64,000 bases of DNA from an uncultured Polaribacter sp. GTDB lineage: Bacteria; Bacteroidota; Bacteroidia; Flavobacteriales; Flavobacteriaceae. Of the stretch, positions 36,007 through 45,378 are shown in pieces. A program made the translations under genes and the position numbers. The notes beneath the pieces are model-generated. The model worked only from the letters and a program-made list of their open reading frames with translations, was not told the origin of the DNA and made no database searches. Position 1 is the first letter of the stretch. Every line of letters starts with the position of its first letter. The stretch spans positions 152,016-216,015 of the forward strand of contig CALSME010000004.1 in NCBI GenBank assembly GCA_943787375.1, given 5' to 3'.

Positions 36007-36062
36007 ATCTGTATCTCAAAAAATTTAAAACAGTTTACCTGTTTGTTTTTAATTTTGGACTG

Positions 36063-36070
36063 CAAAGATA
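36063..36070 (-). promoter_or_regulatory. -7 element of rpsU
   Basis: TATCTTTG on the minus strand, 75 bp before the rpsU ATG, giving a leader of about 65-70 nt containing the Shine-Dalgarno. T-rich sequence lies at the -33 position. Confidence 0.6.
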
Positions 36071-36185
36071 GTTATTAATTGCGAAATAAAAATTTAAATC
36101 TATAAATTACTCATGAAAGTTACAAATAAAGAAACCCCTATTAAACGAACACACTTCTTAACAAAGAAATTTTAGTTCAAATACA

Positions 36186-37352
36186 TTAGGTTGCCGGCTT
36201 GTACTCTTTATTGTCAATCACAATTTTTGCGATGATCTCTTTTAATATTTCAGAAGTACCTCCTCCAATAGGACCAAGTCGACTATCTCGAAGTAATCTT
36301 GCTAAAGGGTACTCTTCCATATAGCCGTAACCTCCTAACAATTGAAGTGCATCATAAATCACTTCGTCAGCCATTTTTGTAGACAGCAACTTCGACATAC
36401 TTGCCTCCTTCACTACATACTGGCCATCGTCTAGACGTCTTGTAATCGAATAGTTATATTCTTTACACATATCTACTCTACTTGCCATTTCGGCAATTTT
36501 ATGTCTTAATGCCTGAAACTTATCTAATGATTTCCCAAAAGCAACTCTTTCATGCATGTACTTTACAACATAATCCAAAGCATATTCTGCTCTTGCATGT
36601 GCATTTACACCCATAATAAGTCTTTCAGAAGCAAAGTGTTGCATGATGTATGGAAAGCCCTTTCCTTCTTCTCCTAATAAATTTTCTGCAGGTATTACAA
36701 CATTGTCAAAAGCAATTTCTCCAGTATCTGAAGCTCTCCATCCTAACTTATCTAATTTAGTAGCAGAAACCCCAAGAGCTGATCTATCTACTACAAAAAG
36801 GCTGATTCCTTTATATTTCTCTGAAGGATCAGTTTTGGCTGCAACGATTAAGTAATCGGAATAAACACCATTTGTAATAAACGTTTTGGAACCATTTAGA
36901 AGATAGGTATCTCCTTTTTTAATTGCTGTAGATCGCATTCCTGCAACATCAGAACCTCCAAAAGGCTCCGTGATACACAAACAACCTATCATCTCTCCCG
37001 CTACACTGGGAAGCAAATATTTTTGTTTTAGAAACTCTGATGCTTCTTTATTAAGATGGGTCATCGCTAAATATTCGTGTGCCCATATAGCAGCAGCAAA
37101 ACCTCCTGAATTTATTTTTTGTAATTCTTCTAAAAAAACAACCGTGTAGAAAAAATCTAAATCTAAGCCTCCATGTGCTTCAGGAGTACTTAAACCAAAA
37201 TACCCCATTTCACCAAATTTCTCCCAGATGAAACGTTCTATGGTTCCCGTCTTTTCCCACTTTTCAATATGTGGAACGACTTCTTTTTGTAAAAAATCTT
37301 TAAAACTTGTACGAAAAGCTTCGTGCTCTTCAGTAAAATACATACTGTTCAT
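36186..37352 (-). CDS. Acyl-CoA dehydrogenase
   Basis: A 388-residue FAD-dependent dehydrogenase forming trans-2-enoyl-CoA. Family motifs: CITEPFGGSDVAGM (FAD/substrate), LNGSKTFITNG, and a C-terminal RDSRLGPIGGGTSEILKEII. The usual catalytic Glu of medium-chain enzymes (EGTSEI) is Gly here, but Glu243 in ASERLIMG stands where isovaleryl- and long-chain acyl-CoA dehydrogenases keep their base. The enzyme should therefore be active with long or branched substrates. It lies 20 bp after the extended reading frame of the helix-hairpin-helix gene on the same strand. Confidence 0.92.
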   Translation of the reverse strand: MNSMYFTEEHEAFRTSFKDFLQKEVVPHIEKWEKTGTIERFIWEKFGEMGYFGLSTPEAHGGLDLDFFYTVVFLEELQKINSGGFAAAIWAHEYLAMTHLNKEASEFLKQKYLLPSVAGEMIGCLCITEPFGGSDVAGMRSTAIKKGDTYLLNGSKTFITNGVYSDYLIVAAKTDPSEKYKGISLFVVDRSALGVSATKLDKLGWRASDTGEIAFDNVVIPAENLLGEEGKGFPYIMQHFASERLIMGVNAHARAEYALDYVVKYMHERVAFGKSLDKFQALRHKIAEMASRVDMCKEYNYSITRRLDDGQYVVKEASMSKLLSTKMADEVIYDALQLLGGYGYMEEYPLARLLRDSRLGPIGGGTSEILKEIIAKIVIDNKEYKPAT

Positions 37353-37372
37353 TTGATCGCAGTTTGAGTTGT

Positions 37373-37531
37373 TTATTCAGCCACCAAATATAAGACTATT
37401 CTATCGTATTTATCCATAGGAAAATCTACGATATTTTTTAATTCTGAAATTTCTTGAAGTTCCGCAACCTCATCTCGGTAATTAAATATCTTTTGACAAA
37501 GCGCATAATCGACATAAGGAATTTGAAGTAA
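37373..37531 (-). other. In-frame continuation of the helix-hairpin-helix gene after an amber codon
   Basis: Directly after TAG at 37534-37532, the same frame continues for 52 sense codons (LLQIPYVDYALCQKIFNYRD ... KYDRIVLYLVAE) to TAA at 37375-37373. The content matches the C-terminal tail expected for this family (FPxDKYDRIxLYL). It is either the lost end of a pseudogene, the result of stop-codon readthrough, or a sequencing error. Confidence 0.8.
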
Positions 37532-38272
37532 CTATCTGAACCCTATAGTGTTTACATTTCGTTTTCGAATCCTTGGCTTCTGTACTATTTTAAAGGTTTT
37601 TAAAATTTTTTCAACAAGAGGGGCTGGAATATCAAACACTTCATATAGCTGACCCTCAAAAGAAAAACCTTCTAATTTAGAACGATACTTAACTATTCGT
37701 TCCGCTAAATCAGAATTTAACCCCTCTACAAACTGAAAGTCAACACGAGTAGCTAAATTAAGATCGTTCGTCGATAGTTCATCGCTACTTTTAACTAAAA
37801 CGATATTTTCATCATTATGAAAAACCGATTTCTCTTTTAGGCGATTTCTTTCTACCACCCAATCGGGAAATTTAAAATACCTTGAAATTTTACTCAATAA
37901 AGAATCTGACACTTTTGTTACCTGCTGAAATTGGCGCTTAGAATTAACAAACGCACCTGTTTTACGGAATGCAAGTAATCGATCAACTTCAACTAAAGAC
38001 ATTCCCAATTGTGCTCCTTTATGATCTGTAATGTAGTTCGGATTGAATGGAAAGATTCTAGGCTTCCTTTTCTCAATCTCAAGAACCTTTAGGCTATCGA
38101 TCTGTTTTTGAATAGCAAGAAGCTCTGAAGCGCTAACAACTTCAGTATTATCAGAAGTAAAATCAACAACTAAAAATAGAAACTGCACAACAATAATCAA
38201 TAAAACCAAAAAGAAAATCCCATTTCTTTGGCCTTTGTTATGCCGAAAGAAATGGGATTTAAATATTTTCAT
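37532..38272 (-). CDS. Helix-hairpin-helix (ComEA-like) membrane protein, truncated by in-frame TAG
   Basis: A 246-residue protein: one N-terminal membrane helix (GIFFLVLLIIVVQFLFLVV), then three helix-hairpin-helix-like repeats (FPFNPNYITDHKGAQLGMSL, NLATRVDFQFVEGLNSDLAE, then the start of a third at NVNTIGFR). The stop TAG comes inside the third repeat, and 52 more matching codons follow in frame. The complete product would be about 298-299 residues, the size I expect for flavobacterial homologues. These are presumed periplasmic DNA- or protein-binding proteins; the role is uncertain. The gene lies 17 bp after the symporter gene. Confidence 0.8.
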   Translation of the reverse strand: MKIFKSHFFRHNKGQRNGIFFLVLLIIVVQFLFLVVDFTSDNTEVVSASELLAIQKQIDSLKVLEIEKRKPRIFPFNPNYITDHKGAQLGMSLVEVDRLLAFRKTGAFVNSKRQFQQVTKVSDSLLSKISRYFKFPDWVVERNRLKEKSVFHNDENIVLVKSSDELSTNDLNLATRVDFQFVEGLNSDLAERIVKYRSKLEGFSFEGQLYEVFDIPAPLVEKILKTFKIVQKPRIRKRNVNTIGFR

Positions 38273-38289
38273 TATAATGATTTATTGGA

Positions 38290-40137
38290 TCATTTTGTTT
38301 TTGCAATTTCTCCGGACTTAATTTTACTAAAATAGCTATTTAAGTCTTTGGAAATCTCACCACTCATCAGATACAATCCTATTAAGTTTGGAATTGCTAA
38401 TGTCAAGAACATATAATCTGCAAAATCAATTACTGCTCCTAGACCAATTGAAGCACCTAAAATGATCGTTAGTAAAAAGATTGTTTTAAAGATTCCAGAA
38501 ACTATTTTAGAATCTCCAAATAAACTTTGTGCAGCTTGAGATCCATAATATGACCACGTTAAAATTGTCGAAAATGCGAAGAGGAAAATAGCAATCGTTA
38601 AAAAGATACTTGCCCCTGGAATTACTTTTCCAAATGCAACTGCTGTTAATGCAGAACCTGTAGCTTCTTGCCCAACGTAAGTACCTGTAAAAATAAGCAC
38701 TAATGCGGTTAGCGTACAAACTACTACAGTATCAATGAAAGGCTCTAAAAGAGCAACAAAACCTTCTGAAACAGGGTGCTTGGTTTTTGCTGCTGAATGC
38801 GCAATTGAGGCAGATCCTAAACCTGCTTCATTTGAAAACGCAGCTCTTTGAAATCCTAACACAAGTACTCCTAAGAAACCTCCATATGCTGCTGTGGGTG
38901 TAAATGCTCCGTCAAAAATTAAAGCGATCGCACCACCAACTTCAGTAATATTTGCTCCAATAACAACGATACACATTAAAATATATAAACCTGCCATCGA
39001 CGGAACCACTTTTTCGGTTACTTTCGCAATTCCTTTTAAGCCTCCAACAATTACAATTCCTACTAAAATAGCAATTCCAATACCAATATACGTTTTAGCA
39101 ATACCATCTACCTCTAAAACACTCGCTAACTGGGCAGCTGCCTGATTTGCTTGAAACATTGATCCAGCAGCAAAAGCAGCTAACATAATCACAAAAGCAT
39201 ACAGAACAGAAAGTGCTTTTCCAACATTTTTAAAACCTCTTTTCTCAAATCCTTTTTTCAAATATTGCATAGGTCCTCCAGAGATGCTTCCATCTTTTTC
39301 AATGGTTCTGTATTTTACTCCTAAAGTACATTCAACAAACTTTGTTGACATTCCCAACAAACCTGCTAAAATTAGCCAAAAGGTTGCCCCTGGACCTCCT
39401 AAAGAAATCGCTACGGCTACCCCTGCTATATTTCCCAAACCAACAGTTCCAGATACAGCAGTTGCTAAAGCCTGAAAATGAGTAACCTCTCCAATGGCTG
39501 TTGGATCATCATATTTACCTCTTATTAATTGAATAGAGTGCTTGATTCCTCTAAAATTAATAAACCTAAATCTAAATGTAAAAAAGATCGCTCCTAAAAT
39601 TAACCAGATTACCATGAAAGGTAATTTAATAGTTTTTACAGTACCATTTGCATGCCTCACTGGGTCACCAACAGCATCCAGAACTCTATTATCATACAAT
39701 CCTAAAGCATAAAAAGGATCAAAAAAGAAATACGTATCCATAAATCCAACTACTGGCGCAAAAGACGAACTTAGCACTTCTGGAATAGATACTGCAGGTA
39801 CCACGAAAGTTAAAGTTTTTTCTGCTCCTTTACTGTCTGCCACGGTAACTGAATACTCATTTCCCTCTGTAGCACCGTCTAAAATAGAAACTTCTTCATC
39901 TGTAAATGAATTTGACTTGCTCTTTTCTGACCATGTATAACTGTAAGGCTTCTCACCTCCAGATACGCTAATTGTTATTTTTGCAGTATTAATCTCAGTA
40001 GAACTGTCTCTGATCGTTTTTTCGACCACTAATTCTTTTATCTCTTCTACGACAATTTCATCGACCTGAGAATCTGTTTGGGCAGATATAAAGAAAGTTG
40101 ACAAAGCAAGTATTAATGAAAGAAGTTTTTTCTTCAT
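38290..40137 (-). CDS. Sodium/alanine symporter (AGCS family) with extra N-terminal beta domain
   Basis: A 615-residue protein. Residues 1-20 are a signal peptide (MKKKLLSLILALSTFFISAQ). Residues of about 50-110 form a SprB/PKD-like beta repeat (ITISVSGGEKPYSYTWSEKS, EYSVTVADSKGA). From about 125 the AGCS transporter follows with roughly eleven membrane helices and family motifs (VSGTVGLGNIAGVAVAISLGGPGA, FQRAAFSNEAGLGSASIAHSA). It imports small neutral amino acids with Na+. Ordinary AGCS proteins lack the exported N-terminal part; it may sense or present something in the periplasm. The start is supported by the signal peptide. Confidence 0.9.
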   Translation of the reverse strand: MKKKLLSLILALSTFFISAQTDSQVDEIVVEEIKELVVEKTIRDSSTEINTAKITISVSGGEKPYSYTWSEKSKSNSFTDEEVSILDGATEGNEYSVTVADSKGAEKTLTFVVPAVSIPEVLSSSFAPVVGFMDTYFFFDPFYALGLYDNRVLDAVGDPVRHANGTVKTIKLPFMVIWLILGAIFFTFRFRFINFRGIKHSIQLIRGKYDDPTAIGEVTHFQALATAVSGTVGLGNIAGVAVAISLGGPGATFWLILAGLLGMSTKFVECTLGVKYRTIEKDGSISGGPMQYLKKGFEKRGFKNVGKALSVLYAFVIMLAAFAAGSMFQANQAAAQLASVLEVDGIAKTYIGIGIAILVGIVIVGGLKGIAKVTEKVVPSMAGLYILMCIVVIGANITEVGGAIALIFDGAFTPTAAYGGFLGVLVLGFQRAAFSNEAGLGSASIAHSAAKTKHPVSEGFVALLEPFIDTVVVCTLTALVLIFTGTYVGQEATGSALTAVAFGKVIPGASIFLTIAIFLFAFSTILTWSYYGSQAAQSLFGDSKIVSGIFKTIFLLTIILGASIGLGAVIDFADYMFLTLAIPNLIGLYLMSGEISKDLNSYFSKIKSGEIAKTK

Positions 40138-40223
40138 AATATTTTTAAATTAGTTTATTTACTATTAATTCGCAATATCATAAAAAAAATGCTCTTTTAA
40201 GAATTTTTAGCCGTTAAATGTGT

Positions 40224-41126
40224 TTATTTTACTCCATTTTCTTTAAATCTTTGCAAATCTTCAGAGAATGATTTTGGATAAAAATTCAATTCCTTTTTTG
40301 TTTTGGTTAAATCGAAACCTGTTTTCATCGGTCTTTCGGCAGTTTGATTTAGAGTACTTGTTGAAATTGCTTTAATATAGCTAGCATCAAGTTCGAAAAC
40401 AGCTGCAATTTGTTGTGCGATTTCATAAACACTTAATAACGTGTTTGATGCAATATTGTATATTCCTTTACTTCTTTTGTCCATAGCAATCTTACAAGCC
40501 TTCGCTAAGTCTACTACATAGGTTGGTGTTCGAAACTGATCATTAACAATTGTGATTTCTTGTTTCTTCTCCAACATTTCTTTTACCCAAAGAACAATAT
40601 TACTCCTACTCATATCAAACACTTTTCCGTACACCAAAATGGTTCTTAAAATGGTGAAATCTATTGTAGCGTTTTTTAAAATTTCTTCCGATTTTAGTTT
40701 AGAAACTCCATAGTAATTTAATGGATTAGGTATATCTGTTTCTTTATAGTTTCCTTGCGCTCCATCAAAAATAAAATCGGTAGACAAATGAATTACATGG
40801 GCATTGATTTGTGCGACCACCGCAACCAAAGATTTTACAACTCCTACATTTAAGGCGTCGCATGCTATTTTACTGTTTTCACAGGCATCCACATTGGTCA
40901 TTGCTGCGGTATTGATGATAAAGTCTGGCTGTAATTTCAACAGATGCTCTTCTAGTAATTTGGAATTGGTAAGATCTATTGAAACGTATTGAAAATCATC
41001 TCTTCCACTTCTATTGATTCCTCTAGAAAAACCAATTACTTGATAAGCGGTGCTGTCCTGAAGTAATAAATTTAATAACGATTGCCCCAACAATCCGTTA
41101 CTCCCCGTAATAATTACTTTTATCAT
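40224..41126 (-). CDS. RmlD-like sugar-nucleotide reductase (extended SDR)
   Basis: A 300-residue NAD(P)-dependent extended short-chain dehydrogenase of the dTDP-4-dehydrorhamnose reductase family: nucleotide site ITGSNGLLGQSLL at residues 5-17, LSTDFIFDGAQGNYKE and catalytic YYGVSKLKSE (Tyr-x3-Lys), then RTILVYG. No rmlABC neighbours are present, so a general sugar-nucleotide or regulatory (MAT2B-like) role cannot be excluded. It sits 46 bp after the K+ channel gene on the same strand. Confidence 0.85.
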   Translation of the reverse strand: MIKVIITGSNGLLGQSLLNLLLQDSTAYQVIGFSRGINRSGRDDFQYVSIDLTNSKLLEEHLLKLQPDFIINTAAMTNVDACENSKIACDALNVGVVKSLVAVVAQINAHVIHLSTDFIFDGAQGNYKETDIPNPLNYYGVSKLKSEEILKNATIDFTILRTILVYGKVFDMSRSNIVLWVKEMLEKKQEITIVNDQFRTPTYVVDLAKACKIAMDKRSKGIYNIASNTLLSVYEIAQQIAAVFELDASYIKAISTSTLNQTAERPMKTGFDLTKTKKELNFYPKSFSEDLQRFKENGVK

Positions 41127-41172
41127 TTTGTTTCAATTAAGTAGCTTTTTGCTTTCGCAGAAATACAGCAAT

Positions 41173-42171
41173 TTAAAATAACTCTCTCAATTTAATAATC
41201 TGTTCTGGTCTTCCTAAAACAATTAAACTGGAACCAATCGTTAGCGCTGTTTCCGCCTCTGGGTTGATAATATAGTCTCGATCTGGGTTTCTGATTCCTA
41301 TAACGGTACACCCTGTTTCTCTTCTTAAATCTAAATCTAAAATTGTTTTATTGATGTATTTTTTTGGCAAATCATCTACGGCAATCTCCTCTAAATTCGC
41401 AGTAGTTTCACCTTCGATTGTTAATCGATCTACAAACTCAATAACATCGGGGGTTACTACAAGAGACGCCATATGATCTCCGCCTAACTTATCGGGCATG
41501 ATCACATTGCTTGCGCCTGCAATTTTTAATTTACTGTAGGAAGATTCATTGGAAGCTCTACTAATAATCTTACAAGTACTATTTAACTGGTTTGCCGTTA
41601 AAACAACAAATAAATTATCTGCATCTGACGGCAAAGCGGTAATTAAAGTAGCCGCATTTTTAATCCCTGCTCTCAATAATGTTTCATCTAAAGTAGCATC
41701 GCCTTGAATATTTAAAAGATTATTTGCGTCTAATTCTGCGGCAATCTCTTTGTCTTTTTCAACCACAACAAATTGCTGATTGTAATTTTTTAATTTCAAA
41801 ATGGCTTGTTTTCCATTTCTCCCAAAACCACACACAATCGTATGTCCTTTTAAACTTTGAATCTTCTTTTCCACTTTTCTGTGTTTAAATTGTTCGAATA
41901 ACTTCCCACTCACTAAATATTCTGAGAATGTGGAAACTGCATACCCAAAAACGGTAATACTCGTTAAAATTAAAAATACTGTAAATATTTTTTCTTCGGG
42001 CGTGAATGGTTGTACTTCACCAAACCCAACCGTAGTAATCGTAATTACAGTCATATACAATGCATCTACAAAAGAGTAGTCAGACAAAATCATATAGCCA
42101 ACAACACCCAATAGGATAATGGTGAAAACAAGAAAAAGTGTTTTGTGAATTCGAGATGCTAAAATATTCAT
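41173..42171 (-). CDS. Potassium channel with RCK (TrkA-N/TrkA-C) domain
   Basis: A 332-residue two-helix channel: membrane helix 1 (LFLVFTIILLGVVGYMIL), selectivity filter TITTVGFGE, helix 2 (FTVFLILTSITVFGYAVS), then a cytosolic RCK domain with Rossmann motif VCGFGRNGKQA and a TrkA-C tail ending LIVLGRPEQIIKLRELF. A ligand-gated tetrameric K+ channel is expected. It is 3 bp downstream of the PspC gene. Confidence 0.92.
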   Translation of the reverse strand: MNILASRIHKTLFLVFTIILLGVVGYMILSDYSFVDALYMTVITITTVGFGEVQPFTPEEKIFTVFLILTSITVFGYAVSTFSEYLVSGKLFEQFKHRKVEKKIQSLKGHTIVCGFGRNGKQAILKLKNYNQQFVVVEKDKEIAAELDANNLLNIQGDATLDETLLRAGIKNAATLITALPSDADNLFVVLTANQLNSTCKIISRASNESSYSKLKIAGASNVIMPDKLGGDHMASLVVTPDVIEFVDRLTIEGETTANLEEIAVDDLPKKYINKTILDLDLRRETGCTVIGIRNPDRDYIINPEAETALTIGSSLIVLGRPEQIIKLRELF

Positions 42172-42174
42172 GAG

Positions 42175-42402
42175 CTATAAATCAAAAACTGAATTTCGTT
42201 TGGTATACACCATATCTTTTAACTTTAATAAAAAAGCCATGGTTAAATAGAGACCAAAAGACAAGCCGACTGTAAAAAAAGTAACGTAAATAAAAAACAA
42301 ACGCACATTTATTGCCCGCATTCCTAATCGATCTGCTAATCTAGAAAAAACACCAAACCCGTATCTTTCCAAAAAATGTCGCATGGAATTTATTAATTTC
42401 AT
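42175..42402 (-). CDS. PspC-domain membrane protein
   Basis: About 75 residues from ATG at 42402 (MKLINSMRHFLERYGFGVFS): amphipathic start, the PspC-like RLADRLGMRAINVRLFFIYVTFF and one long membrane helix region. The longer frame starting at 42534 is rejected because a TATCTTTG -7 box lies at 42421-42428, directly before 42402, and the extra residues overlap the divergent uvrA start. Envelope-stress-related function is inferred from the domain. Confidence 0.8.
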   Translation of the reverse strand: MKLINSMRHFLERYGFGVFSRLADRLGMRAINVRLFFIYVTFFTVGLSFGLYLTMAFLLKLKDMVYTKRNSVFDL

Positions 42403-42420
42403 CTTTTTAAACTTTAAATT

Positions 42421-42428
42421 CAAAGATA
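42421..42428 (-). promoter_or_regulatory. -7 element of pspC-like operon
   Basis: TATCTTTG on the minus strand, 18 bp before the ATG at 42402. No TTTG at -33. Confidence 0.5.
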
Positions 42429-42482
42429 CTATTTTATACGAATTTGCTATTAGCATCGCTACTAAAAATGATTTGTATTGAT

Positions 42483-42490
42483 TAACTTTG
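42483..42490 (+). promoter_or_regulatory. -7 element of uvrA
   Basis: TAACTTTG on the plus strand. The in-frame TTG at 42488 overlaps it and so cannot be translated from this promoter, which favours TTG at 42515. Confidence 0.5.
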
Positions 42491-42514
42491 CTTTTTTCCA
42501 TAAAAGCGACACTT

Positions 42515-45337
42515 TTGAAAAACCAAGAATACATAGAAGTTTACGGGGCTAGAGCTCATAATTTAAAAAATATCGACGTAAAAATTCCTCGAGAAAAACT
42601 TGTAGTAATCACAGGATTAAGTGGTAGCGGGAAATCTTCTTTGGCTTTTGATACCATCTACGCAGAAGGCCAGCGACGATATATCGAAACTTTCTCGGCC
42701 TATGCCAGGCAGTTTTTAGGTGGATTGGAGCGCCCAGATGTGGATAAAATTGATGGACTATCTCCTGTAATTTCCATTGAACAAAAAACTACCAATAAAA
42801 GTCCGCGATCAACGGTTGGAACCATTACAGAAATTTACGATTTCTTACGTTTATTATTTGCCAGAGCTGCAGATGCATATTCCTTTAATACAGGTCAAAA
42901 AATGGTCAGTTATTCTGACGAGCAAATAAAAAAGTTAATACTCAAAGATTTTGCAGGCAAAAGAATAGCCATCTTAGCGCCATTAATCAAATCGAGAAAA
43001 GGACATTACAGAGAACTTTTTGAACAAATTTCGAAGCAAGGGTTTCTGAGGGTTCGTGTAGATGGAGAGATTCGAGAAATCGAAAAAGGCATGAAATTAG
43101 ATCGTTATAAAAATCACGATATTGAAGTGGTAATAGACCGATTGGCTGTCAATAAATCTGCAGAAAAACGCTTGGAAGAAACTATTAAAACAGCCATGTA
43201 CTCTGGAGATAACATTTTAATGGTGATTGATGTAGAGGAGAATGATCCGCGTTATTTTAGTCGCGAACTTATGTGTCCAACATCCGGAATTGCCTATCCA
43301 AATCCAGAACCAAATACCTTTTCTTTCAATTCGCCAAAAGGGGCTTGCGACGCTTGTAACGGACTAGGAATTAGCCAAGAAATCAATCTTCAAAAAGTAA
43401 TTCCAAACAATTCTATTTCCATCAAAGCAGGGGGAATTGTTCCTTTAGGAGAAGAAAAGAATAGCTGGATTTTTAAGCAAATAGAAAACATTGCAGAACG
43501 GTATAAATTTAAGCTGAATGACCCCATTCATAAAATACCAAAAGCCGCTATGGAAATAATCTTAAATGGGGGCCACGAAACTTTTTCAATTAAATCTAAA
43601 ACAGCAGGGGTTACTAGAAATTATGATATTGATTTTGAGGGAATTATTGCTTTTATAGAAAGTCAATATAAAAATTCAGAAAGCACCTCAATTAAGCGCT
43701 GGTCAAAAGGGTTTATGGATGAAGTTCCCTGTAAGTCTTGTGAAGGAAAACGATTGAAAAAGGCAGCACTTCACTTTAAGATTTCAGAAAAAAGCATCAG
43801 TGATTTGGTGCAAATGGATGTAACAGAATTGGCCAATTGGTTTCAAAACATAGAAAAAGAATTGTCTAAAAAACAATTGGCAATTGGAAAAGAAATTCTT
43901 AAAGAAATTCGAACCCGAATCCAATTCTTATTGGATGTTGGATTGGATTATCTGACTTTAGATAGAACTTCAAAATCGCTTTCTGGTGGAGAAGCACAGC
44001 GAATTCGTTTGGCAACCCAAATAGGCTCTCAATTGGTAGGTGTTTTATACATTTTAGACGAACCAAGTATCGGATTACACCAAAGAGACAATCAGAAATT
44101 AATCGATTCGCTTGTTAAATTAAGAGATCTTGGGAATTCTATTTTAGTTGTAGAACATGACAAAGACATGATTGAGCATGCAGATTTTGTGTTTGACATT
44201 GGTCCAGGTGCAGGGAAATATGGTGGCAAAATTGTTTCAGCTGGAACATTTAAAGATCTAAAAAAACAACGAACACTTACCGCAGATTATATAACTGGTA
44301 AAAAAGAAATTGTAGTTCCTAAAAAACGGAGACCCGGAAATGGAAAAACCATTAAACTTGCTGGTGCGACCGGAAACAATTTAAAAAATGTTACGGTTGA
44401 ATTTCCTCTTGGAAAAATGATTTGTGTGACCGGTGTTTCTGGAAGTGGAAAATCGACACTCATCAACGAAACGTTGTATCCTATTTTAAATGCGCATATT
44501 TATAGAGGTGTTAAAAAGCCAATGCCTTATAAAAAAATTGAAGGATTGGAACATGTAGATAAAGTCATCGATATTGATCAATCTCCTATTGGGAGAACGC
44601 CACGCTCAAACCCGGCCACATATACAGGTACTTTTAGCGAGGTAAGAAGTTTGTTTGCAAAAACGCCAGAAGCAGCGATTAGGGGTTACAAGCCAGGCCG
44701 TTTCTCGTTCAATGTTAAAGGAGGAAGATGTGAAACATGCCAAGGAGGAGGAGTTCGAGTGATCGAAATGAATTTCTTGCCAGATGTTCAGGTAGAATGC
44801 GAAACTTGTCAAGGAAAACGTTTTAATCGAGAAACTTTGGAGATTCGGTATAAAGGAAAATCCATTTCAGATGTTTTAAACATGACTATTGAAGATGCGA
44901 CTAATTTCTTCGAGAACATTCCTAAGATTTACAGAAAATTAAAAACAATAAAAGATGTTGGTTTGGGATATATTACCCTCGGACAGCAATCGACCACCTT
45001 ATCTGGAGGGGAAGCACAACGAATAAAACTAGCCTCCGAATTGTCGAAAAGAGATACAGGAAATACCTTTTACATTTTAGACGAACCAACAACTGGACTT
45101 CATTTTGAAGACATTCGCGTTTTAATGGATGTCTTGAATAAATTGGCAGACAAAGGAAATACAGTCTTAATCATTGAACACAATTTGGACGTTGTAAAAT
45201 TAGCCGATTATATTATTGACGTAGGTATGGAAGGCGGAAAAAAAGGAGGACAAATTCTATGTTCAGGAACACCGGAAGAAGTTGCAAAACATAAAAAAAG
45301 TTATACCGCAAAGTTTTTGAAAAAAGAATTACATTAG
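42515..45337 (+). CDS. uvrA: Excinuclease ABC subunit A
   Basis: About 940 residues, the damage-recognition ATPase of nucleotide excision repair. First ABC module: Walker [15 protein letters not shown], zinc-finger cysteines at CPTSG...CDACNG and CKSCEGKR, signature [18 protein letters not shown] and Walker [13 protein letters not shown]. Second module: [10 protein letters not shown], the [14 protein letters not shown]...CETCQGKR zinc region, [14 protein letters not shown] and [15 protein letters not shown] at 42515 ([15 protein letters not shown]) is preferred to TTG at 42488 inside the promoter box. Divergent from the pspC-like operon. Confidence 0.97.
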   Translation: MKNQEYIEVYGARAHNLKNIDVKIPREKLVVITGLSGSGKSSLAFDTIYAEGQRRYIETFSAYARQFLGGLERPDVDKIDGLSPVISIEQKTTNKSPRSTVGTITEIYDFLRLLFARAADAYSFNTGQKMVSYSDEQIKKLILKDFAGKRIAILAPLIKSRKGHYRELFEQISKQGFLRVRVDGEIREIEKGMKLDRYKNHDIEVVIDRLAVNKSAEKRLEETIKTAMYSGDNILMVIDVEENDPRYFSRELMCPTSGIAYPNPEPNTFSFNSPKGACDACNGLGISQEINLQKVIPNNSISIKAGGIVPLGEEKNSWIFKQIENIAERYKFKLNDPIHKIPKAAMEIILNGGHETFSIKSKTAGVTRNYDIDFEGIIAFIESQYKNSESTSIKRWSKGFMDEVPCKSCEGKRLKKAALHFKISEKSISDLVQMDVTELANWFQNIEKELSKKQLAIGKEILKEIRTRIQFLLDVGLDYLTLDRTSKSLSGGEAQRIRLATQIGSQLVGVLYILDEPSIGLHQRDNQKLIDSLVKLRDLGNSILVVEHDKDMIEHADFVFDIGPGAGKYGGKIVSAGTFKDLKKQRTLTADYITGKKEIVVPKKRRPGNGKTIKLAGATGNNLKNVTVEFPLGKMICVTGVSGSGKSTLINETLYPILNAHIYRGVKKPMPYKKIEGLEHVDKVIDIDQSPIGRTPRSNPATYTGTFSEVRSLFAKTPEAAIRGYKPGRFSFNVKGGRCETCQGGGVRVIEMNFLPDVQVECETCQGKRFNRETLEIRYKGKSISDVLNMTIEDATNFFENIPKIYRKLKTIKDVGLGYITLGQQSTTLSGGEAQRIKLASELSKRDTGNTFYILDEPTTGLHFEDIRVLMDVLNKLADKGNTVLIIEHNLDVVKLADYIIDVGMEGGKKGGQILCSGTPEEVAKHKKSYTAKFLKKELH

Positions 45338-45378
45338 TAGATTCATTACAGTAAAAAAACTCAAAATTGTTAAGAATT

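Noticed and set aside
37385..37392. TATATTTG on the minus strand as promoter of the acyl-CoA dehydrogenase
   Set aside because: It lies in the coding continuation of the helix-hairpin-helix gene and encodes Tyr-Leu there; the match may be accidental, so it was not listed as a feature.
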